From contig PLSH01000324.1 of assembly GCA_003165095.1 (NCBI GenBank), positions 1-5,965 of the forward strand: a stretch of 5,965 nucleotides of DNA. Reading direction: 5' to 3'. Both the position numbers and the translations under genes were made by a program. The stretch comes from Acidobacteriaceae bacterium. GTDB lineage: Bacteria > Acidobacteriota > Terriglobia > Terriglobales > Acidobacteriaceae. The notes below the pieces were generated by a model. It was not told where the DNA came from. It searched no databases and was given only the letters and a program-made list of their open reading frames with translations. Shown here piece after piece: positions 1 to 3,626 of the stretch (the stretch's first letter is position 1; each line of letters begins with the position of its first letter).

Positions 1-75
1 CACGGCGTAGAATTCCTCTGCCATGGCGGATGGCCCAGGTCCCCAGGCTAAACGTCGAATAACAAAGCTGGGTGC

Positions 76-101
76 CCTATGTCCCGACTCTGGGACATGG
101 G
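76..101. repeat. REP-like hairpin with 7-bp perfect core stem
   Basis: The arms ATGTCCC (79-85) and GGGACAT (92-98) are perfect inverted repeats around a 6-base loop (GACTCT). One G-T wobble and two further G-C pairs extend the stem to 76-101. There is no T-run after it, so it is not a typical intrinsic terminator. Together with the second hairpin near 186-211 it resembles the short intergenic stem-loop elements found in many copies in some acidobacterial genomes. That resemblance is from memory and is not verified by a search. Confidence 0.45.
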
Positions 102-180
102 AGACCTCGAACCTTTACCGCCCGCCTTCAATCTCCGCACCGAAGAGGTCACCTGAGCAATACTTACTACGCCGGACGAC

Positions 181-228
181 CCCACCCTTGACGCTGTATC
201 TTGCGGCAAGGACAGGCATTCCCACCCT
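181..228. repeat. Imperfect hairpin flanked by CCCACCCT direct repeats
   Basis: CCTTG (186-190) pairs with CAAGG (207-211). After one A/G mismatch, CGC (192-194) pairs with GCG (203-205), giving an 8-of-9 stem around an 8-base loop. The octamer CCCACCCT occurs at 181-188 and again at 221-228, one copy on each side of the stem-loop. The arrangement fits a degenerate intergenic palindromic element; the single mismatch may be decay of a once perfect stem. It is not followed by a T-run and lies far from any gene, so a terminator role is unlikely. Confidence 0.4.
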
Positions 229-469
229 CAATTTTCTTTCGCCACTTTTGCAGATTAATTCCACCGTTGGCGCACAATCAAAATTAGAGGACGAGCGCGG
301 AAACCGACCCCGCTCGAATTGTGAACCCATGAACAACATCATCGCATCCATCCCGGCGGCGTCTGCCGCCATACCCATATCTGCACCCCGCAACGTTCTG
401 AATAACACCCTTATTTCTCAGCCTTTTAGCTTCCAGGTTCCTCAAGACACGCAACTTAGACCAGAACTT

Positions 470-481
470 GAGTTATAACTC
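470..481 (+). promoter_or_regulatory. 12-bp palindrome containing a -10-like hexamer
   Basis: GAGTTATAACTC is a perfect 12-bp palindrome. It contains TATAAC (474-479), which matches the sigma-70 -10 consensus at five of six positions. No good -35 hexamer lies 16-18 bases upstream, so this may be an operator, a weak promoter or chance. The next gene, thymidine kinase, starts about 215 bases downstream. Confidence 0.25.
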
Positions 482-494
482 GCACAAAGCAAGG

Positions 495-555
495 GATTTG
501 CAAGAGAACACCCCGAAAGCGAGCGGGGCGGGGCGTGCGAGATTTTCAAGAGAAC
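495..555 (+). repeat. Pair of 15-bp direct repeats upstream of the thymidine kinase gene
   Basis: GATTTGCAAGAGAAC (495-509) and GATTTTCAAGAGAAC (541-555) are identical at 14 of 15 positions and start 46 bases apart. Weaker similarity continues to the right, where both copies are followed by a CCCCG-containing stretch. Between them CCCCG (511-515) and CGGGG (524-528) can form a short hairpin. Same-orientation copies ahead of a gene can be regulator binding sites or a small local duplication. Which one applies here cannot be seen from the sequence. Confidence 0.5.
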
Positions 556-640
556 CAGCCCCGGAGATCAAAAAATGTGCAGCCAGGATGTTCATCGAGC
601 GCCGTCAAACAAGCTCAGCCGCGCCAGGACACCTTCGCGG

Positions 641-646
641 TATGAT
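641..646 (+). promoter_or_regulatory. Possible -10 hexamer of the thymidine kinase gene
   Basis: TATGAT matches the sigma-70 -10 consensus at five of six positions and would place transcription start near 653, leaving a leader of about 40 bases that includes the strong Shine-Dalgarno at 682-688. No convincing -35 hexamer lies at the expected distance, so this is only a weak candidate. Confidence 0.25.
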
Positions 647-681
647 GGAAGGCCGGAAGCGGGGATACTGTTCGATTTGGC

Positions 682-688
682 GGGAGGG
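682..688 (+). promoter_or_regulatory. Strong Shine-Dalgarno deciding the GTG start at 695
   Basis: GGGAGGG ends six bases before the GTG at 695-697. This spacing and strength, together with the family-typical N-terminus (Q-G-K-L-E-L just after the start), favour GTG 695 over the upstream in-frame ATG at 575. The ATG has only a modest GGAG (563-566). Confidence 0.75.
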
Positions 689-694
689 TTCGGG

Positions 695-1303
695 GTGCAG
701 GGAAAGCTGGAGTTGCTGATGGGGCCGATGAGGAGCAACAAGACGGCGGAGCTGCTGCGGCGCGCCGAGATGCGGCGGCAGTACGCGAAGCAATACGTGA
801 TGGTTCTGAAGCCCAGCGACGATACCAAGGGCGGCCCGGGAGTGGTGGAGAGCCGGAATCCGAACGGGCACGGGAAGATGCAGGCTTTGGAGTTCAACTC
901 CGCGAACCCGTGGGAGGTTCTGGGTGCGATCGCCGACAGGGAGCAGGAAATCGGCAAGCGCGTGGAGTGCATCGCGATCGACGAAGGGCAGTTTGTGGGC
1001 GAGCTTTTCCTGTTTACCAAGCACCTGCTGGAGGCTGGGCACGATGTGCTGGTGGCGGGGCTGGACCTGGATTTTCGCGCCGTTCCATTTGGAGAGATGC
1101 TCAACCTGACGTGGCTGGTGAATGCCTTTGGCGGCAGCATAACCGAGTGCATGGCCTACTGCTCGTGCGGAGCGCGGGCACTTTACTCGCAGCGGCTGAT
1201 CGAGGGACAGCCGGCGGCGTACGACTGCCCGATCAAGATGCCGGGGGACTCGTATGAGCCGCGGTGCGCGGAGCATTTTGTGCTGCCGGGGCGGCCGCAT
1301 TAG
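695..1303 (+). CDS. tdk: Thymidine kinase, type II (TK1-like), with unusual P-loop
   Basis: This is a 202-residue cytosolic salvage enzyme that would phosphorylate thymidine to dTMP with ATP. The length fits the family. Visible motifs in order: P-loop GPMRSNKT (10-17); IDEGQF (95-100) with E97 as the expected catalytic base, the same motif as in human TK1; GLDLDFRAVPFG (122-133), the conserved strand and loop before the substrate pocket; C156-S-C158-G followed by A..YSQRL, and C191-x2-H194, the zinc-binding site with the C-x-C spacing also found in E. coli Tdk; and SYEPRC in the substrate lasso. Oddity: the P-loop has N15 where the family has Gly before the Lys. All other hallmarks are intact, so I expect a folded enzyme, though activity is not assured. 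GTG 695 is chosen for its Shine-Dalgarno and the family-like N-terminus. An in-frame ATG at 575 would add 40 residues with no known domain. No clear terminator follows, and the next gene starts 103 bases on. Confidence 0.9.
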   Translation: MQGKLELLMGPMRSNKTAELLRRAEMRRQYAKQYVMVLKPSDDTKGGPGVVESRNPNGHGKMQALEFNSANPWEVLGAIADREQEIGKRVECIAIDEGQFVGELFLFTKHLLEAGHDVLVAGLDLDFRAVPFGEMLNLTWLVNAFGGSITECMAYCSCGARALYSQRLIEGQPAAYDCPIKMPGDSYEPRCAEHFVLPGRPH

Positions 1304-1369
1304 GGAATCTTCGTCGCGGTTGGCCAGGGGCGGATGGATTTCTGTGGTCACCCAAGGATCTGTTTGCAC

Positions 1370-1400
1370 TTGAATCTCTCGGAGACCGGCGGCGTAAAAT
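1370..1400 (+). promoter_or_regulatory. Possible promoter of the M20 peptidase gene, leaderless start
   Basis: TAAAAT (1395-1400) matches the -10 consensus at five of six positions. TTGAAT (1370-1375) is a weaker -35 candidate at a long 19-base spacing. The -10 ends six bases before the ATG at 1407, so transcription would begin at or next to the start codon. No Shine-Dalgarno is present close to the ATG, which agrees with a leaderless message. This is inferred from position only. Confidence 0.4.
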
Positions 1401-1406
1401 TCCTGC

Positions 1407-2882
1407 ATGTGTAGACTTCGATTCTTTCTGTTTCCTGCTTCGGCCCTCCTTGCTGTATGGCTTGGAGCGGTGTGCCCCGTTCCGGCCGCGATGGCCCAGA
1501 GTTCATTGCCGCAGGCGTCGGCGGCGGATCGCGCGCAGGCGCTGGCCATCTTCAAAGAGCTGATCGAGATCAACACCACCGATACTCCGCAGGGCAATGT
1601 GACCACGGCGACCGCGGCGATGCAGAAGCTGTTTCTGGACGCGGGATTTGCGGCAGAGGACGTGCACCTGGTGGGGGGAGATTCACGAAAAATGAACCTG
1701 GTGGTGCGATACCGCGCGGCTGGAACGCCCACGGAAAAGCCGGTGCTGTTTTTGTGCCACATGGACGTGGTGCAGGCGCTGCGCTCGGATTGGTCCACCG
1801 ATCCGTTCCAGTTTGTGGAGAAGGACGGGTACTACTACGGACGCGGCACGCAGGACATGAAGGACTCGGACGCCGCGCTGGTGGCTACGTTTTTGCGCCT
1901 GCACCGGGAGGGTTACAAGCCGAGGCGCGACCTGATTCTGGCGCTTACGGCAGACGAAGAAGGCGGGAAATTCAACGGAGCGCACTGGCTGGTCGAGAAT
2001 CATCGCGAACTGGTGGACGCCGCGTATGTGATCAATCCCGATGCGGGCGGCGTGGACCTGGATCACGGGCGAGCGGTAGTGGCGGCGGTAGAAGCGACGG
2101 AGAAAGTGTACTCGGATTTTCAAATTACGGCGACGGATCGGGGCGGGCACAGTTCGCTGCCGCGGCCGGACAACGCGATCTACGAGCTGATGGGGGCGCT
2201 GAACAAGCTGGCCGGATACACGTTTACATTCGAGCTGAACGAGGTGACGCGAACGTATTTCACGAACCTGGCGGCGCAGGAGTCGGGACAGACGGCGGCG
2301 GATATGAGGGCGATTCTGTCCACGCCGCCGGACATGGCCGCGGAGGCGCGTTTGAGCGCAGCGGAGCCGAGCTACAACGCGAACTTCAGGACGACTTGCG
2401 TGGCGACGCGGCTGAATGCCGGCCACGCCAACAACGCGCTGCCGCAGTCGGCGCAGGCGAATGTGAATTGCCGGATTTTTCCGGGGCATTCGCCGGAAGA
2501 GATCCGGCAACAACTGATCGGAATTTTTGGCGACACGAAGCTGACGGTGAAGTACGTGTCGGACTCGGGCGAGGTTTCAGACACTGCGCCGGAGCGGAAG
2601 GCGATGAGCCCGCCGGCACCGATTGCGGAGGTTTTTGGGCCGCTGACTCGGTTGACTGACGATTTGTGGCCGGGAGTGCCGGTGACGCCGGTGATGGAGA
2701 ACGGGGCCAGCGACTCGATCTACTTTGCGCAGGCGGGGATTCCCTGCTACGGGTACTCGGCGGTGGCGCTGGAGCAGGACGATGTACGGGCGCACGGGAA
2801 GGATGAGCGGCTGCCGATGGATTCTTATTGGAAGTCGCTGGATTTCTTTTATGCGTTTGCCAAGGCGCTGGGTGGGGAGTGA
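1407..2882 (+). CDS. Secreted M20-family zinc metallopeptidase
   Basis: A 491-residue di-zinc peptidase of the M20 family (ArgE/DapE/CPG2/carboxypeptidase relatives). Residues 1-30 are an export signal: Arg near the start, a hydrophobic core, and an A-M-A cleavage site before Q31, so the enzyme likely acts in the periplasm or outside. Family residues are all present: H118-M-D120, bridging D150 in GRGTQDMK, catalytic E184 and ligand E185 in DEEGG (183-187), D212 in NPDAGG, H248 in the lid-domain GGHSSLPRPDNA, and the last ligand H463 in RAHGKDER. Length is typical of exported members. The exact substrate cannot be read from the sequence: a peptide or acylated amino acid is likely, but DapE or ArgE function is unlikely for an exported protein. 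An in-frame TAA at 1395-1397 makes ATG 1407 the earliest possible start. The stop lies 25 bases before the toxin-antitoxin operator, with no terminator visible. Confidence 0.92.
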   Translation: MCRLRFFLFPASALLAVWLGAVCPVPAAMAQSSLPQASAADRAQALAIFKELIEINTTDTPQGNVTTATAAMQKLFLDAGFAAEDVHLVGGDSRKMNLVVRYRAAGTPTEKPVLFLCHMDVVQALRSDWSTDPFQFVEKDGYYYGRGTQDMKDSDAALVATFLRLHREGYKPRRDLILALTADEEGGKFNGAHWLVENHRELVDAAYVINPDAGGVDLDHGRAVVAAVEATEKVYSDFQITATDRGGHSSLPRPDNAIYELMGALNKLAGYTFTFELNEVTRTYFTNLAAQESGQTAADMRAILSTPPDMAAEARLSAAEPSYNANFRTTCVATRLNAGHANNALPQSAQANVNCRIFPGHSPEEIRQQLIGIFGDTKLTVKYVSDSGEVSDTAPERKAMSPPAPIAEVFGPLTRLTDDLWPGVPVTPVMENGASDSIYFAQAGIPCYGYSAVALEQDDVRAHGKDERLPMDSYWKSLDFFYAFAKALGGE

Positions 2883-2907
2883 GTGGGATGCGGCGAGAGC
2901 AGCTTAG

Positions 2908-2922
2908 GTATACAATGTATAC
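2908..2922. promoter_or_regulatory. Toxin-antitoxin operator overlapping a -10 element
   Basis: Two copies of the palindrome GTATAC (2908-2913 and 2917-2922) are separated by AAT, giving a symmetric 15-bp site just ahead of the antitoxin gene. TACAAT (2911-2916), a five-of-six match to the -10 consensus, lies inside it. Bound repressor would therefore block RNA polymerase. DinJ/RelB-type antitoxins are ribbon-helix-helix proteins known to repress their own operon, usually with the toxin as co-repressor, so this is the expected autoregulatory site. I see no good -35 hexamer. Confidence 0.65.
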
Positions 2923-2935
2923 ATGAGGTGGGATT

Positions 2936-3196
2936 ATGGCCAGCAGCATGGTTCATATCCGGGTGGATGGCGAGGTGAAGGATCAGGCGGCGGAGGCGTT
3001 AGCTGCTATGGGCCTGACGGTCTCCGACGCGGTACGCATGCTGCTGACGCGGATTGCCGCCGAAAAAGCGATGCCGTTTGAGATTCGGATTCCCAATCGC
3101 AGAACTTTGGCTGCGATTGAAGCCGGAGAACGTGGTGAGGTTTCGAGGGCGGCCAGTTCTGCCGAAATGATGGCTGCCCTCAATGCGGACGATTGA
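2936..3196 (+). CDS. dinJ: RelB/DinJ-family antitoxin
   Basis: An 86-residue antitoxin. Residues 6-54 follow the DinJ pattern closely: a short strand (VHIRVDGEVK), helix (QAAEALAAMG), L-T-x-S-D-A-V-R, then a second helix ending in EKAMPFEIRIPN, matching E. coli DinJ with its EKALPFDLREPN. The N-terminal half forms the ribbon-helix-helix that dimerises and binds the operator. The rest (about 55-86) should wrap around and neutralise the toxin. An in-frame TGA at 2924-2926 makes ATG 2936 the first possible ATG, and GAGGTGGGA just before it is a good Shine-Dalgarno. The gene overlaps the toxin gene by 14 bases. Its G+C is about 62% in two hand-counted lines, close to the neighbouring genes. Confidence 0.9.
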   Translation: MASSMVHIRVDGEVKDQAAEALAAMGLTVSDAVRMLLTRIAAEKAMPFEIRIPNRRTLAAIEAGERGEVSRAASSAEMMAALNADD

Positions 3197-3467
3197 GTGG
3201 ACCTCTGCATTCAAGCGCGATTACAAGCGAATCAAATCTACACCCCTGCACAAGGACATTGAGACATTGCTTCCGGAGATCGTCGATCTGCTGGCTGATG
3301 ACAAACCGCTTGGAGAAAGGCATCGCGACCACGGTCTTGGAGGCAACTGGAAGGGGCATCGGGAGTGCCATCTCAAGCCGGATCTATTGCTGATTTACAA
3401 ACTTCCGAATCAGGCCACCTTGCGTTTGGTTCGGATGGGATCGCATAGCGAACTGTTTGCAAAATAG
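3183..3467 (+). CDS. yafQ: YafQ-family mRNA interferase toxin
   Basis: A 94-residue RelE-superfamily toxin expected to cleave mRNA in the ribosomal A site when the antitoxin is degraded. Residues matching the known E. coli YafQ active site are all present and almost identically numbered: H50, H63, D67, H88 and F92 (E. coli H50, H63, D67, H87, F91). The motifs GNWKGHRECHLKPDLLLIY (54-72) and GSHSELF (86-92) are family signatures, so the toxin looks intact and not decayed. Its ATG lies inside the end of the antitoxin gene (14-base overlap) without a strong Shine-Dalgarno, so its translation is probably coupled to that of the antitoxin and kept lower. G+C is about 54% over 3241-3460, lower than its neighbours, a weak sign of separate origin. 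Confidence 0.92.
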   Translation: MRTIEWTSAFKRDYKRIKSTPLHKDIETLLPEIVDLLADDKPLGERHRDHGLGGNWKGHRECHLKPDLLLIYKLPNQATLRLVRMGSHSELFAK

Positions 3468-3626
3468 CGGTGCGCACTCTTCTTCAGGGCGCCTGGACGT
3501 GACGGCCGACAATATCGAAGATGTTATTCACTGACCGGCGCACCTGGCCGCCCCGAGCCAAGATGAAGCTTCCGTGATCTGTGCCTGCCGCAGCGCGTGA
3601 AGTCTTCACTGGTAAACTGAGAACTC
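3468..3626. other. Intergenic gap between the toxin gene and mfd
   Basis: No gene is seen here. GGTGCGC (3469-3475) and GCGCACC (3538-3544) are inverted copies 62 bases apart; neither arm is followed by a T-run, so they are a poor terminator candidate. GAAGCTTC (3565-3572) is an 8-bp palindrome. The right end holds the 13-bp palindrome and -10-like hexamer described separately. Confidence 0.5.
3597..3618 (+). promoter_or_regulatory. Palindrome and -10-like hexamer just upstream of mfd
   Basis: GTGAAG-T-CTTCAC (3597-3609) is an inverted repeat with perfect 6-base arms. Three bases later TAAACT (3613-3618) matches the -10 consensus at four of six positions and ends eight bases before the mfd ATG. 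The palindrome sits where a -10/-35 spacer would be, so a bound protein could control mfd. No -35 hexamer is recognisable. The function is inferred from position only. Confidence 0.3.

Larger units (their letters stand above)
1..694. other. Gene-free stretch upstream of the thymidine kinase gene
   Basis: No reading frame here has a recognisable protein, a family motif or a convincing ribosome binding site, on either strand. Base composition is visibly less G+C-rich than the genes that follow: by hand count about 50% in 241-300 against 67% in 4081-4140. The stretch contains the hairpins and repeats listed separately, plus a small hairpin with arms GGCGGC (355-360) and GCCGCC (365-370). The longest open frames (23-478 on + and 115-408 on -) overlap each other and carry no motif I know, so I treat them as chance. 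The very left end could be the tail of a dispersed repeat or of a gene lying outside the window; I cannot tell which. Confidence 0.6.

Noticed and set aside
115..408. Open frame on - of 97 codons
   Set aside because: It overlaps the previous frame and the second hairpin, shows no recognisable domain and has no clear ribosome binding site; coding cannot be supported.
23..478. Open frame on + of 151 codons
   Set aside because: It has no Shine-Dalgarno, no family motif, runs through both palindromic elements, and its composition is unlike a protein gene.
1407..1496. Lipoprotein signal in the peptidase (Cys23)
   Set aside because: The residues before the Cys (G-A-V) do not make a good lipobox, and an A-M-A site further on fits ordinary signal peptidase better.
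605..1798. Long open frame on - (397 codons) across the thymidine kinase and peptidase genes
   Set aside because: It is antisense to two clearly recognised genes; long mirror frames are common in G+C-rich coding DNA, and its protein is Arg/His/Pro-rich without motifs.
1457..2659. Open frame on + (400 codons) inside the peptidase gene
   Set aside because: It is a shifted frame giving a Gly/Arg/Ala-rich low-complexity product, whereas the peptidase frame contains every family motif.
3481..3534. Possible protein remnant reading LDVTADNIEDVIH before a stop
   Set aside because: It has no start codon or ribosome binding site and is too short to assign; no gene can be supported.
3469..3544. Inverted copies GGTGCGC/GCGCACC as a terminator after the toxin gene
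   Set aside because: The loop is 62 bases and no T-run follows, unlike an intrinsic terminator.
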